DNA of 64,000 nt from Dugong dugon (taxonomy: Eukaryota; Chordata; Mammalia; Sirenia; Dugongidae), in NCBI GenBank assembly GCA_030035585.1, contig CM057464.1, positions 32,009,465-32,073,464 on the forward strand. Direction: 5' to 3'. The translations under genes were made by a program, and so were the position numbers. Each line of letters opens with the position of its first letter. Within the stretch, counting starts at the first letter, position 1. Under the pieces are notes generated by a model, which saw only the letters and a program-made list of their open reading frames with translations, did no database searches and was not told the DNA's origin. This document shows positions 1-10,887 of the stretch, one piece after another.

Positions 1-745
1 TGCTTATAATAAAGGGACTTGGAAAAAATCACTTAACCTTTATAAGCTGTCTGTTTCATCAAAAGAATTTGATGATAATAAGGAAGACCCGTTGTACCTC
101 ACAGGGTTATTGTAAAGTTCACATGAGAAAAACTTTGAAAGCCTTTGGTAAAATGTTCAAGCAAACGCATATTATTATCATGGTAATTTATCAGATGCAG
201 GCTACAGCATCATTTTTATTAGAATTCTCTTCGCACTATTAGCAATCCATCAATCATATGTTTATTCTTATCCGTCATGAAGATAAAAACAAACCGATTA
301 ATGGTGCTCTTCTTGTCATTTCAGTGTCTAATGTGCAAGTATTTTGGGCACGTAAAGTTAAAAAATTGCAAACTCCTAGAGAGCTCTGCTGCTGAAAATG
401 CTGCAGAAACTCCCAGGATATTAAACTATCTTAAGAGAATGACCTAAACACCCTGGCTCAAAATTAATTCAAGTTCCAAACGTTTGCTAAGTACAGAAGC
501 ACTTCTGGGAGCGATACAAAAATGCACGGAGTAACCTACTTCTCAAACTATAAATCTGTGCAAATATAATTATATATCTAAATTTACACAGTGGAAGGTG
601 TTGATTCTTCCTGCCTCAGCTATTACACTGCCAAATCATGCAGCTGGGGGCAATGGGAGCAATAAGGCTTCCTTCCTCAAGATTGCTTTTGATAACCTCG
701 GCTGAATAGATCGTCTCAGCATGGCTCCTGTTTTAATTTAAGCAG
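1..745 (+). other. PRL: PRL intron 1, 3' part
   Basis: This is sequence upstream of PRL exon 2, ending in the acceptor ttaagcag. I looked for the short first coding exon (start codon plus about nine codons and a GT donor) and did not find it, so exon 1 and the pituitary promoter must lie left of the window. The segment is AT-rich, and I recognise no repeat in it. Confidence 0.8.
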
Positions 746-927
746 GGTCACTCCTGCTGCTGCTGCTGCTGGTGTCAAACCTGCTCCTATGCAAGAGCGT
801 GGCCTCCCTGCCCATCTGTCCCAGCGGGGCTGTCAACTGCCAGGTGTCCCTCAGGGACCTGTTTGATCGTGCAGTCATCCTGTCTCACTACATCCATAAT
901 CTCTCCTCAGAAATGTTCAACGAATTT
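746..927 (+). CDS. PRL: Prolactin exon 2 (signal peptide end and helix 1)
   Basis: The exon encodes the hydrophobic core of the signal peptide and mature residues 1-40 of prolactin, the pituitary hormone that signals through the prolactin receptor (a class I cytokine receptor). It is 182 bp, the usual length, between acceptor AG at 744-745 and donor gtaagt at 928. The mature part begins LPICPSG. It shows the N-terminal disulfide cysteines C4 and C11, an N-linked glycosylation sequon at N31 (NLS), and H27 and H30, which contribute to a metal site in the family. The first codon is split with exon 1. The signal core carries CTC plus six CTG codons, that is seven leucines, where most mammals as I know them have five. 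The reading frame is open throughout. Confidence 0.96.
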
Positions 928-1040
928 GTAAGTACTGCACTTCTCCCTTCCTCCCAGAAGGAATGATAGGGCTGCAAAATTTTAAAGTAGAAAATTTCAT
1001 AAGCCATATTTCAAATAACACAACTTAATAGGTAAAAAAA

Positions 1041-1245
1041 AGGAGTCCTTGGATGGTGCAAACAGTTAACGTGTTAACCAAAAGGTTGGAGGTTCAAGTC
1101 TACCCAGAGGCACTTTGGAAAGAAAGGCCTGGCGATCTACTTCCGAAAAGTCAGCCATCGAAAACACTATGGAACACAGTTCTACTCTGACATACAGGGG
1201 TCGCCGTGAGTCAGAATCAACTCAGCTGCAACCGGTTTGGTTTTA
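1041..1245 (+). mobile_element. AfroSINE, long subtype
   Basis: About 205 bp with a tRNA-like head (aggagtccttgg), a middle part 'ctacttccgaaaagtcagcc' and the gagtcagaatcaactc tail ending in a T-rich ggttttt. It is full length or nearly so and sits in PRL intron 2. The middle segment resembles the 5' region of the RTE LINE at 27.8 kb. Confidence 0.9.
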
Positions 1246-1516
1246 AGGTGAAAGAAGGCATAAGCTAAAGAAATGTGGAACAAGAAGCAAGGGACAAGTT
1301 CATGACATCTCAGTGTTCCAATTTTTTCAAAAAGTATAAAAATGATTTTTTTTAATTTCCTTCTAGTTCACTTTATTTTAAAATTTTTAAATATAGTTTT
1401 AAACACTTGACATAAAGTACCTTCAGGTGGGACTGAGGAAAAGGAAGAGTGTTGATTTCTTGCTCTTGCACATAAGGGCCATGTCTCTCCAGTCATACTT
1501 CATCTATCGCACAGAG

Positions 1517-1733
1517 CTTCAAACCAGTTCCTTCCAGTTCAAACCCCTGCTGAAAATTTGCATTTCTAACAAGTTCCTATGAAGTTATATATAAGAATCA
1601 CCTGGGGATCTTGTTAAACTGTAGATTCTAATTCAGTATATCTGGGGTGGAAATGCAAATTCTCAGCAGGGAACTTGTTAGAAATGCAAATTATCGGCAG
1701 GGGTTCGAGGCAGGGGTTTGAACCAGTTTGAAG
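1517..1733. repeat. MER5-like hAT relic inside an inverted repeat
   Basis: The core 'aagaatcacctggggatc' and 'attcagtatatctggggtgg' matches my recollection of MER5A, a non-autonomous hAT element. It is bracketed by inverted arms: 1517-1577 reads towards 'gcatttctaacaagttcc', and 1670-1733 reads as its reverse complement. A second direct half copy (gcaaattctcagcaggg) precedes the right arm. Several copies or a foldback rearrangement are the likely explanations. Confidence 0.65.
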
Positions 1734-2849
1734 CCCTCCTAGCACATTGTAGATACCCAACAAATGAGAACTGCACTGTAGCAAACTGGGTGGATTAAAC
1801 TACATTAAATTAAGCTAAATTCCATATCAAGACAACAAATAAATAATAATGCCTTTTCAGACACCCCCAAAATGCTAGGAATCATTGTTCTAATATTTCC
1901 AATATATAGGTTTACAATTACAACAGAAAGGGTGGTTTAGAAGTAGAAACAATTTTTTTCTTTCCGATTAATTTACCTTTGAAAGTTGCATGTTAACTTT
2001 TTTAGGTCAGTCAAGAAGCAGATGATAGATTACTGCTTCAGTCAATCAAAGGGACTGCATAGAGAACATGGCTCAGTGTTTGCAATATATGTTCGCATAG
2101 TTATTTTTACACACTTACTGATTTTTCTTTTGTCCTCCATTTTTGACTGGCCATCTTTTCCCTTCCAAATCTTTCTAGTAATCCTTTAAATTTTCACAAC
2201 ATTTTGCTAAAAGTTATTTTTTCTTCATTAATGTATTAGCTAATTTTTTTTCTATTCTTTTTCTGTCAATTGCTAAAATCATATACCCTCTTTTCTCTGC
2301 CTTTTGTCACAGTCAACAATATTGCATTCAGCATCTGTGATGAACACAGTAAGGTCCAAGGCATGTGGATTCAGAGGTTAATCAAAAAAAAGTTATAATT
2401 GTATAATGCCTCTTAAGAGAAGCATATCAACTCCGGCCCACAGCAAACAAGATATTCAGCAGTTAAATAGGTCCATATGTGCTATGGCATTTGGCTCAAA
2501 TATTAAGTACTAAATTAAAACATTTACTGCTTCATCCTTTTTTCTATTTTTGGTATTTGCTCTCCAAACAGTAACTTGAGTAAAGGGTGACATTAAATAA
2601 GAGAATTTAAAAGAAGGGAAGAAGTTGGAATTTAGAAAAGTTAGATAAAAATAAAAATGAGTTTATAGAGATAATGGAAAAAGAAGTAGGGAAAGGGGCT
2701 ATTTTCCTAATTCTTTAGTTTACATGGCTCTCATTTGGAAAAAGAAAAAAAAAATCCTGTCTATCAAATGTACTGACATTCTGGTAATGGATTCATTAAT
2801 TCAATATTCAAACAACTCCAACTAATTGAAATTGCTTCATCATTTCTAG

Positions 2850-2957
2850 GATAAACGGTATGCCCAGGGCCGGGGCTTCATAACCAAGGCCATCAACAGC
2901 TGCCATACTTCTTCCCTCTCTACTCCTGAAGACAAGGAGCAAGCCCAACAGATCCAT
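2850..2957 (+). CDS. PRL: Prolactin exon 3
   Basis: The exon encodes mature residues 41-76 ([10 protein letters not shown] ... QAQQIH). It is 108 bp and phase 0 on both sides, with acceptor tttctag and donor gtgagt. It includes C58, which pairs with C174 in exon 5 to hold the four-helix bundle, and the conserved loop [19 protein letters not shown]. There are no stops or frameshifts, and length and content match the mammalian gene. Confidence 0.96.
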
Positions 2958-3825
2958 GTGAGTCTCTCATCCAGACTTTTCATCTAGAAAATTGAAGCAC
3001 GACACTGGTATTACTGTGCTGTAGTTTATTAAAGGCATTAAAATAGGTCATGGTAATTGCACATGCAGAGAAAAGTAGAGGAGGAATAAGCAGTCAAAGA
3101 GAAATTACATTACATAGTTGATGAGTTGTGGGTAAAATCAAATGCTAGCATCAAATAAATAGCAAACCCATAAACTGTCCACAAAGCCAACACTGATTTA
3201 ACCAATGCCTTGTACCTGGACTGCAGATATTATACTGTATGAAAGCTTGACATGAATTGGATTCTATGTGTAAAATAGAAGATTTGCAAAAATCATGTTG
3301 ATGTTAGAAATTCCAGTGCAGTTTTATGTATTACGTGTAACTAGTGACTCCCACATGGACAGCATTTAATGTTACTGACCACTGAACTCTTTGAACCATC
3401 TCTTTCTGGACTTTTAAGTCTCTCTCATTCTCCTTACTTCATTGTTCTTCACTGACTTCTTTGCCCCCTTCTACTAAATTATAAGTCTCCCCCAACAGCA
3501 ACCGCTGTCATATATTTTGCTTCTGATAGCTGCAACAACTGCCTCTATTCCAATAACAACAAAATCTGCCTATCAATGCCCAATCATTTACCTGAGCTTC
3601 AATTTTTTGTCCTTATAATCGGATTCCTTTCTGATTCAGTGCCATAACCACAGTCTTACCATGATCTAAAATAAATATCTTTACATACATACCCCTACAA
3701 ATACAATCTGTTCTTCTCTTTACAATTTTATTAATGGCACCAGTATTCCTTCTGTCTGCTAATCTAATTAATAATAATCATGATAGTAATAAGAAGAAAA
3801 AGGAAAAAACAAGACAAGCAGAAAT

Positions 3826-3912
3826 TGAGCATTTATTGCGAGCATTTTCAGACACTTTACAAAACATCTTATGTGCATTATTGAATTTAATCCTTACAAA
3901 AATCCCATAACA
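3826..3912 (-). repeat. MIR relic
   Basis: 'gcatttattgcgagcatttt' followed by 'aatttaatccttacaaaaat' is the antisense end of a MIR element, diverged and partial. Confidence 0.55.
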
Positions 3913-3917
3913 TACCA

Positions 3918-4033
3918 AAAAAACAAACAAACCGGTTGCCATCAAGTCATTTCTGAGTCTTAGCGACCCTATGGGACAGAGTAGAACTGCCCCATAAGGT
4001 TTCCGTGGAGCGGCTTGACGGCAAAGAGTTTTG
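3918..4033 (-). mobile_element. AfroSINE fragment, antisense
   Basis: It begins 'aaacaaaccggttgccatca', continues through 'gaccctatgggacagagtag', then departs from the family after 'gagcggcttgacggcaaag'. It is a 5'-truncated or rearranged copy lacking the tRNA head. Confidence 0.75.
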
Positions 4034-4057
4034 GTTTTTCGGTTTACAGGCCAATAA

Positions 4058-4255
4058 AGGAGCCGTGGTTGCATAATGATTAAGCAATTGTCTGTTAATC
4101 AGGTCAGTAGTTTGAACCCACCAGCTGCTCCATGGGAGAAAAGAGCTGGCGATCTGCTCCCATATAGATTACAGCCTAGGATACCCTATGGGGCAGTTCT
4201 ACTTTGTCCTATAGGGTCGCTATGAGTCAGAATCAATTCGAAGGCACACAACAAT
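4058..4255 (+). mobile_element. AfroSINE, 'gggagaaa' subtype
   Basis: Head 'ggagccgtggttgcataatg', extra middle block 'ctggcgatctgctcccat', and tail ending gaaggcacacaacaa. It is nearly full length, about 200 bp. Confidence 0.88.
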
Positions 4256-4435
4256 AAGCCAGTAGCTTAAACTTTACATTTCTACAACTTGTATCACCTA
4301 CAGAAATATTTTTACATACAAGCAGAAATAACAAAGAGATATGTTAGGTTCAGCCTCTCAGCAAAAATCACACGTAAGTAAACCTGTTGTATCACGCCTA
4401 TTTAATTTTTTTTTTTTTTTTTTACTACTGTGTAG

Positions 4436-4615
4436 CACGAAGACCTTCTGAACCTGGTACTTAGAGTGTTGCGGTCCTGGAAGGACCCTCTGTATCATCT
4501 AGTCTCCGAAGTGCGTGGCATGCAAGAAGCCCCGGATGCTATCCTGTCAAGAGCCATCGAAATTAAGGAACAAAACAAACGACTTCTAGAGGGCATGGAA
4601 AAGATAGTAGGCCAG
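4436..4615 (+). CDS. PRL: Prolactin exon 4
   Basis: The exon encodes mature residues 77-136 ([10 protein letters not shown] ... GMEKIVGQ), covering helix 2 and helix 3. It is 180 bp and phase 0, with acceptor gtgtag and donor gtaagc. Its frame is open across all 60 codons and keeps the family signature [15 protein letters not shown] and [14 protein letters not shown]-type helix 3 (here [17 protein letters not shown]). Confidence 0.96.
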
Positions 4616-4765
4616 GTAAGCACCCTTCAAGTTCTCATTAATGAAAAAGGTGTCATCTGTGATGAGGAATGAGTGTTGTAATATATTCCTTTGCAAGGAT
4701 GATAATTTAGGCATTGTAGATAGTAGACTGCTATTAAATAAACAAGAGCATAGTAATTCATAGTA

Positions 4766-5111
4766 CAGATAGTCCCCAACTTAAACGATGTATTCGAGTT
4801 AGGATGAACTACACTTAGGACTGTCCTTTTTTTTTTTTTTTTTGGTATGACTGCACTTACTACTGTCTTTTTTTTGGTATACATCTTATCATTAGTAATA
4901 TGTATGTATTAAAATATATCTCTAAGCTTTTTGTAATGTTTCCAACCCCCAAATCAAATAAAGGTAAGATTTATAAAGATACTGATAATAAAAGTCAGTA
5001 ACAATAAAAACTAAAAAAAAAAAAAAAAAGAAGAGGTATTCCACTTACATCAGAACTGACTTATGATGGAGTCATCAGAATGTAAGCCCATCATAAGTCA
5101 GAGACTACCTG
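4766..5111. mobile_element. Tc1/mariner (Tigger-like) non-autonomous DNA transposon
   Basis: The left end is CAGATAGTCCCCAACTTA and the right end, read in reverse complement, is CAGGTAGTCTCTGACTTA. Both sit directly inside TA dinucleotides (4764-4765 and 5112-5113), the target hallmark of Tc1/mariner elements. The interior is AT-rich with two long A/T runs and no transposase frame, so it is a MITE-like copy of about 346 bp. The exact family name is not certain. Confidence 0.7.
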
Positions 5112-5460
5112 TAATAGATTCTAAGGTAAGTGAATCTTAGAATGCTGCTGTTATATTATACAGGTGCAGCATTCTCTATATTGCACAAAACCATCAAAGG
5201 ATTGCCCATTCCTGAGGGCAGGTAGTTAAAATATTTTTGGGGAAAGAAAAGTAGAGAGCAGAATCTGCAAGATAAATGTTTCCTTCAAAGCGTCCCAGGA
5301 CACCTACTACTGAAATTCCAGTCAGATTCTTCCTCATTTCCCCCAGTACCAAAAGATATGAGTGGGAAGGAAGAAAAGAAAGCATCAAAATCACATTGGA
5401 TGATGCCCCACAAGCACTTGACTTCAGTGGGTAACCAAAGAAGAGGGGTATCTATTTTGG

Positions 5461-5489
5461 AGTGGTTTTTTTTTTTTTTTTTTTTTTTG
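5461..5489. repeat. Poly(T) run
   Basis: A run of more than 20 T at the beginning of an otherwise unassigned stretch of PRL intron 4. Confidence 0.9.
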
Positions 5490-6083
5490 TAGTTTATAGA
5501 AAGTTGTCTCATTCTAAAGTTTTTCTTGTGGTTCCAAAATCAAACATATCATTGCATTTAATCTCCTCAAATAATTTGTCATATTTAGGTCAAGTTAATA
5601 TTTGCAACATATGTCTCTATTCAGTTGGCATAATTTCAGCATAGTGAGGGAACAGCTTTCTGAAGTTCAGAAATAATGCAGCATCTAAAGAAAGATACAT
5701 GATTATGGGAATAATAACAGGAGCAATTTTATATTTCTTATTGTGTACTAAGTACATGTTATCATGTGTCATTTTTGTAATCTTCATGGAAAAGGAATAT
5801 ACTCAACACAAACATAAAGCACATTTTAACCTTGGAAAGTATGAGATAAACACCTAGATTTTCTTCATTACAGTGGGCCTGTTTTCTAAGGTCACAATTT
5901 AATTTGTTCTATAATGCTTCATTTTCTGTTCTGTTTTTCCCACCAGTTATTTGTTTATTCCTGCTTATATCATGGTCCCACGTACGGTAAATTTTTGTCC
6001 TAGTGCTCAAGGGCGAAACATAGAAAACATAAAGCAAGGCAACCAATATCTATAACATTTGGATATTTTATATTCTTTGACTA

Positions 6084-6160
6084 TATATATTTGACTATAT
6101 GTATATACACACACACATACATATACATATATACATATACACATACACACACATATAGAT
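6084..6160. repeat. TA/CA-rich microsatellite
   Basis: Interrupted array of tatata, acac and catata units directly abutting the RTE tail at 6161. Confidence 0.85.
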
Positions 6161-6434
6161 GTTGTTGTTGTTAGGTGCCATCTAGTTGGTTCCAACTCAT
6201 AGCAATCCTGTGTACAACAGAATGAAACACTGCACGGTCCTGCGCCATCCTCACAATCATTATGTTTGAGCCCATTTCTGCAGCCACTGTGTCAATCCAT
6301 CCCTTTGAGGGGCTTCCTCTTTTTTGCTGACCCTCTACTTTACCAAGCATGATGTCCTTCTCCAGGGACTGATCCCTTCTGATAACATGCCCAAAGTGTG
6401 TGAGATGTAGTCTCACCATTCTTGCTTCTAGGGA
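6161..6434 (-). mobile_element. RTE LINE 3' end, antisense
   Basis: It starts with the gttgttgttgttagg tail. The minus strand translates to the C-terminal RTE ORF pattern (HFGHVIRRDQSLEKDIMLGK, then WIDTVAAEMG). It is a 5'-truncated copy of about 270 bp. Confidence 0.85.
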
Positions 6435-6510
6435 GCATAGGAAGAAGGACCTGACACTCTACTTCTCAAAAGAATTAGTGAAAACTTCATGAATAGCATA
6501 TATATATAAA

Positions 6511-6676
6511 ACAAAAACCAAACCCATTGTCATCCAGGTGATTCTGACTCATAGGAACCCTATAGGACAGAGTTGAACTGTCCCAAAGGGTTTGCAAGGA
6601 ACAGCTGAGGTAGATTCTAACTGCTGAACTTTTGGTTAGCAGCTGAACTCTTAACCAATGTGCCACCATGGCACCA
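6511..6676 (-). mobile_element. AfroSINE, short subtype, antisense
   Basis: It runs from 'aaaaccaaacccattgtcat' to the antisense head 'ccaccatggcacc'. Close to full length (166 bp). Confidence 0.9.
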
Positions 6677-7461
6677 TATGTATGTGTATATATATTTATG
6701 GCCTTTGAATTCCACTAGGGAATCCCAGATTTAAAAAATATTCTTACTCTGTAGGAGAAAGTTCAGCAGATCAGGCTCTATAGTATCCAAGAATTGTACG
6801 TAATAGCTCTGCAAATTCATTTTCATCCCTAAAGTCACCAGGCTGGTTACTCAGTCTCTTAGATCTCTGGGACTCCAAGCCTGCAGACAGAATTCAGAGA
6901 GACACAAAGCTCCCTCTCTAATGTTGTTCAATATCTTTTATTTATCACAATCATGTCCCTAACCCTACCATGTAGCCCTTACCACCAAGTGGTTGCTGTT
7001 TGCACTACCCTTTCTCATTGGTGATTTTCCCAGCACCTTCCAACCCAGGGGCCTCAAAAGACAGTAGCTTTTTTCATACTCATTTGGGGGGTAGAATGTG
7101 AACACCCCCTGATCACTTAAGCAGATCTTCTTAGAATCATCACTAGATTATCTGCACCTTAAAATACCAAGTACATCTCTCATCATTTCTAAGTTCTTTG
7201 GTACATACACCATTTGGAGAGTAGAACTCACTTCAAAGCAAGAAGGGATAAACGTAATTATGGTGACCTGTCAGAAGAAAAGGAAGTACAAATACACATC
7301 AGGAACAAAAACCAGGAAATAGAATAATTCCTCAAGTGAGAGGATTAAGGCTAGCTCCTCCATCTTCCTTTGGTCACATTCAAGTCTATCTTCAAATAGC
7401 GACTTTCTGTTCTCTGTCTATCCACTGCCGAACAAATATACTTCATCTGTGATCATATAAA

Positions 7462-7512
7462 CCAAAAAACCCAAAACCCGTTGCCATCGAGTCAATTCTG
7501 ACTCATAGCAAT
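7462..7512 (-). mobile_element. AfroSINE tail fragment
   Basis: Only the 3' tail survives (aaaacccgttgccatcgag to gactcatagcaatc). Confidence 0.8.
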
Positions 7513-7649
7513 CACATACATATCAGAAAACTTAACACATTCTTTCTGCTTCTGGTTTTTAGATTACTAATAGATTTCTGATACACTAGCCTAATAATCC
7601 ATGCCTCTGTCTAGAGAGTTTTGCAATCCTATGTCTTCCCCAAATATGT

Positions 7650-8108
7650 ATTTTAAATACATTTTTAAATTGTGGTAAAATATATATAACATAAAATTTG
7701 TGATTTTAACAATTTTTAAGAGTACAATTCAGTGCAATTAATTATATTCACAATGTTGTGCAACTACCACCCCTATTTGTGTCCAAAACTTTTTTTTATC
7801 AACCCAGACAGGAACTCTGGACCCATTAAGAATTAACTGCTGGTTCTTGGCCTCACCTCGCCCCAGCCCACGATAATGACTAATCTACTTTCTGTCTCTA
7901 TGCATTTTCCTATTCCAGATATTTCATATAAGTGGAATCATACAAGATTTGCCCTTTTGTGTCTGCCTCATTTCACTTAGCATAATGTTTTCAGCTTTCA
8001 TCCATGTCATAGCATGTATGAGGACTTTTCCTTTTTTGTGGCTGTATAATATTCCATTGTATGGATATACCACATCTTATTTATCCACTTATCTACAGAT
8101 GAACATAT
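7650..8108 (-). mobile_element. Old L1 3' end, antisense
   Basis: The text 'catttcacttagcataatg', 'tccatgtcatagcatgtatg' and 'ttatccacttatctacagat' is the reverse complement of the last part of L1 ORF2. A diverged 3'UTR follows. It is an ancient 5'-truncated copy just upstream of PRL exon 5. Confidence 0.85.
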
Positions 8109-8195
8109 TCTTCACCAAATCTTAATTCAGCAATTACAAGGAACAAGGGTCTACAGATACTAACAATACTAAGTCACTATCTGTTCAACAATTAG

Positions 8196-8387
8196 GTTCA
8201 TCCTGGAGTCAAAGAAAATGAGGTCTACTCTGTTTGGTCTGGACTTCCATCTCTGCAGATGGCCGATGAAGACACTCGCCTGTTTGCTTTTTATAACCTA
8301 CTCCACTGCCTACGCAGGGATTCGCACAAGATTGACAACTATCTCAAACTCCTCAAATGCCGAATCATCTATGACAGCAACTGCTGA
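8196..8387 (+). CDS. PRL: Prolactin exon 5 (C-terminus) with stop
   Basis: The exon encodes mature residues 137-199 ([10 protein letters not shown] ... DSNC) and a TGA stop at 8385-8387. It contains C174 (partner of C58), the C191-C199 terminal disulfide, the S179 phosphorylation position known from human prolactin, and H180 and D183 of helix 4, which face receptor and metal sites. Together exons 2-5 give the full 199-residue mature hormone, 40+36+60+63 residues, without any disruption, so the gene should be functional. Confidence 0.96.
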   Translation, partial: VHPGVKENEVYSVWSGLPSLQMADEDTRLFAFYNLLHCLRRDSHKIDNYLKLLKCRIIYDSNC

Positions 8388-8530
8388 GCCCACATCCATT
8401 CTATCTGTTTCTGAGATGGTTCTGAACGATCCATCCCATAACAAGCTTCTCTTATTATACAGCTTTTTAGTGCGTGCTTGGGTGTAATGGGTCTTCTCTT
8501 AAAAAATAAAAACTGACTCCTTGGAGATGC
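8388..8530 (+). other. PRL: PRL 3'UTR
   Basis: A short untranslated region follows the stop. Cleavage is expected 15-25 bases after the AATAAA at 8505-8510, so the end given here is approximate. Confidence 0.8.
8505..8510 (+). promoter_or_regulatory. PRL: PRL polyadenylation signal AATAAA
   Basis: Canonical hexamer 118 bases past the stop codon, followed by 'aactgactccttgg', which resembles the end of other mammalian PRL transcripts. Confidence 0.85.
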
Positions 8531-8772
8531 CAAATTCTAAAAAGCCAATTTGTCAAAGTTTCTTATCTTCAAATAACAGAAATTAAAAAGAGAACTCATC
8601 GCTACCATTGAGAAGTTCCTAGCAAATTTTGTCCCAAACACCAGAAGCCAGCCTTGCAAATAAGGCAATTAACAGCTTACTTTAGAATCAGAGTAAATTA
8701 TCGTGGGTCAAGTTATTAGAATCAAAGACTTAGCTAACTATTAATCATGCTAGTCATGCTACAAAGAAGAGT
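8531..8772. other. PRL 3' flank, no feature seen
   Basis: Ordinary AT-rich sequence. I recognise no repeat or gene. Confidence 0.6.
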
Positions 8773-8790
8773 AAATTCTCAGAATTCTTT

Positions 8791-9018
8791 TTTTTTTATT
8801 GTTGTAGTTTAAATGAGGTTTACATTTCAAGTTAGTCTCCCATACAAAAATCTTTACATACATTGTTATATGACCCTAATTGCTCTCCCCTTACTGTGAC
8901 AGCACACTCCTCCTTTCCACGTCTGATTCCCCATGTCCATTCAACCAGCTCCTAACCCTCTGCCTTCCCATCTCACCTCCGGACAGAAACTGCCCGTTTA
9001 GTCTCTTGTATCTACTTG
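8791..9018 (-). mobile_element. Short L1 3'-end insertion, antisense
   Basis: A 228-bp insertion flanked by an 18-bp direct duplication (aaattctcagaattcttt at 8773-8790 and 9019-9036). It opens with poly(T) on this strand and reads, on the minus strand, as an L1 3'UTR variant homologous to 38712-38935. The clean duplication indicates L1-type target-primed insertion. Confidence 0.9.
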
Positions 9019-9036
9019 AAATTCTCAGAATTCTTT

Positions 9037-9339
9037 AAGAAAGCCAGCCACATTATTATCCGCTAACTTTTACAGCGTTATGGCAGGCAATATAAGTACT
9101 ATGAAACTGATGCACCCAAATAACATGAGGTTTATTGAACCATCTAAAATTGTTAGGATACAATCATGAAATGGTTTTATCTTTTTCTAATAACTGTCTT
9201 CAAACATGCTTTACTGAATTCTCATATCCTTAACATCCTCTTGGATATATTCATTCCATAGTTTTCTAGTCACTTTGAGTCTAAGTCCAGTCCAAGCATC
9301 TCATATCCAATCACTTTAATGTTTTCCTCTCCCCTACTG
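9037..9339. other. Intergenic, no feature seen
   Basis: No gene or recognisable repeat in this 0.3-kb stretch. Confidence 0.5.
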
Positions 9340-9541
9340 TGGCTTCCTGAGTGGTACAAAAGGTTAAGCACTCAACTACTAACCGAAAAGGTTGGTGGTT
9401 CCAACCCACCCAGACTTCCTAGGAAGAACTGTTTGTCTGCTTCTGAAAGGTCACAGTCTTGAAAACCCTAAGGAGCAGTTCTGCTCCGCACACTTGGGGT
9501 CGCCATGAGTCAGAATCAACTTGACAGCAACTGGTTTTTGT
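9340..9541 (+). mobile_element. AfroSINE, long subtype
   Basis: Head 'gtggcttcctgagtggtac' to tail 'gagtcagaatcaacttgac', ending ggtttttg. Full-length type with about 200 bp. Confidence 0.88.
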
Positions 9542-10887
9542 TGTGGCTCAAGGGACCTAACAGAAAAGCAGATTAGGGCACTTCCTATGTTGTTTCTTTC
9601 CCCTACCTCACTGGGTCTCCATTCCTCTGACATGTGGGGATGGGATAGAGGATTAGGAAAGATGGAAGTTCTGACATCTCTTAACTATGTGGTACTACTG
9701 TAGCTGCCTCATTACCGACAGGAACTAACCTTGAATTCCCTGAGTGGTGGGTGTCTCTCTTGTACGGCACACTTATGATTTTCCAGACAGCCACAAGAGG
9801 GGACTGCATGGCTTCTTTAGACTATATGGTTTCTTTCCTGGGGGGATACACTCTGGCTTGATTCTTTCATCCACCCCACAGTTCTGCAATCTGCAGTGTT
9901 CTCTACAGCCTAGGATGCTGTTCCCCTTACCCAGCACATACCTTACTGGAGAAAACTGGCTGAAGCTCAGCTATCTGCCAACTGACCCACAGGACACCCA
10001 TGCATCCTAACTACTCCAAACAGTAGCAATCATGCAAGATCACAGCTAACCCCTCTCCTGGTGTCTCTCATCAATTCTCTTCTCCTCTTGTTCACATAGA
10101 CACAGAGTAGATCAGAAAGTTGGATTCAGACACAGACATTCACCAGAGGAATGAGGTGCCAATCTACAATTATCTCAAGCAACAACTATCTTGGAGGGTC
10201 TACCTTACAAACATTCCGTACTAGGTCAATGACTCACAACCCTCTCCTAAATTACCTAGACTTCTGGAGAGAGGTGACTGGATGAGAGTAGTTCAATTGG
10301 TTCGATTGCCTTTAAAAAAAAAAAAAAAAAAAACAAAAACCCTGGGATGGAGCCCAGTCTCTCAGGCAGAGGTATTTCCAGGCTATTTTTGCAGAAACTT
10401 TAGGGCTTTAACAGAAATTTCTAGACAATAGACAATAGGAAACAGCCCATTCAACATTCTGATACAGATGAAATAAAAGGGCGGGGGGGACTGGTGAAGA
10501 GAAAGAAAGGAAAGAAGCAGAAGGAAAGGGAAAAGTGAGTAAAAGACTTGGATTATGAAGGATGAGATGCTATTAAAATACTGCATTTGGTGACGACCTA
10601 AACCTATTGCTTCAATTTTCATACCCTAAGAGCAAATATCATCTCATGTTCTTTTACGTCTCTTTTCTCTTCTCCCTTCCCTTCCTGAGTTTTTTGTTTG
10701 TATAGGCGCATTCTATATTCTTACCAATTGAATTGTTATAGCCCAAGAGAGGAGCGGAACTCGGCATCTCTTCAGATCAGAAATCAAGGCAATTTCCTAC
10801 CTCTATGAAAGAAATCTTTTACATACCCATAGAAACACTGTCAGCAAAACCAACATCTGAGTACTGTCCTTGCCTCTAGTTATGATG
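9542..10887. other. Intergenic, unassigned
   Basis: No coding exon or named repeat recognised. It contains an A-run at 10314-10333 and a purine-rich patch near 10490-10540. Short open frames here look like chance. Confidence 0.5.

Larger units (their letters stand above)
928..2849 (+). other. PRL: PRL intron 2
   Basis: Phase-0 intron bounded by gtaagt and tttctag. It holds an AfroSINE (1041-1245) and a MER5-like inverted repeat (1517-1733). The rest is AT-rich and otherwise featureless to my reading. Confidence 0.9.
2958..4435 (+). other. PRL: PRL intron 3
   Basis: Bounded by gtgagt and actactgtgtag. A long T-run just upstream of the acceptor serves as the polypyrimidine tract. It contains a MIR relic and two AfroSINE pieces (3918-4033 and 4058-4255). 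Confidence 0.9.
4616..8195 (+). other. PRL: PRL intron 4
   Basis: The largest intron in view (3.58 kb), from gtaagc to caattag. It holds a Tigger-like element, an RTE tail, two AfroSINE pieces, an old L1 3' end, and A/T and CA/TA microsatellites. Confidence 0.9.

Noticed and set aside
1-745. PRL exon 1 inside the window
   Set aside because: No start codon followed by the expected short signal-peptide start and GT donor was found.
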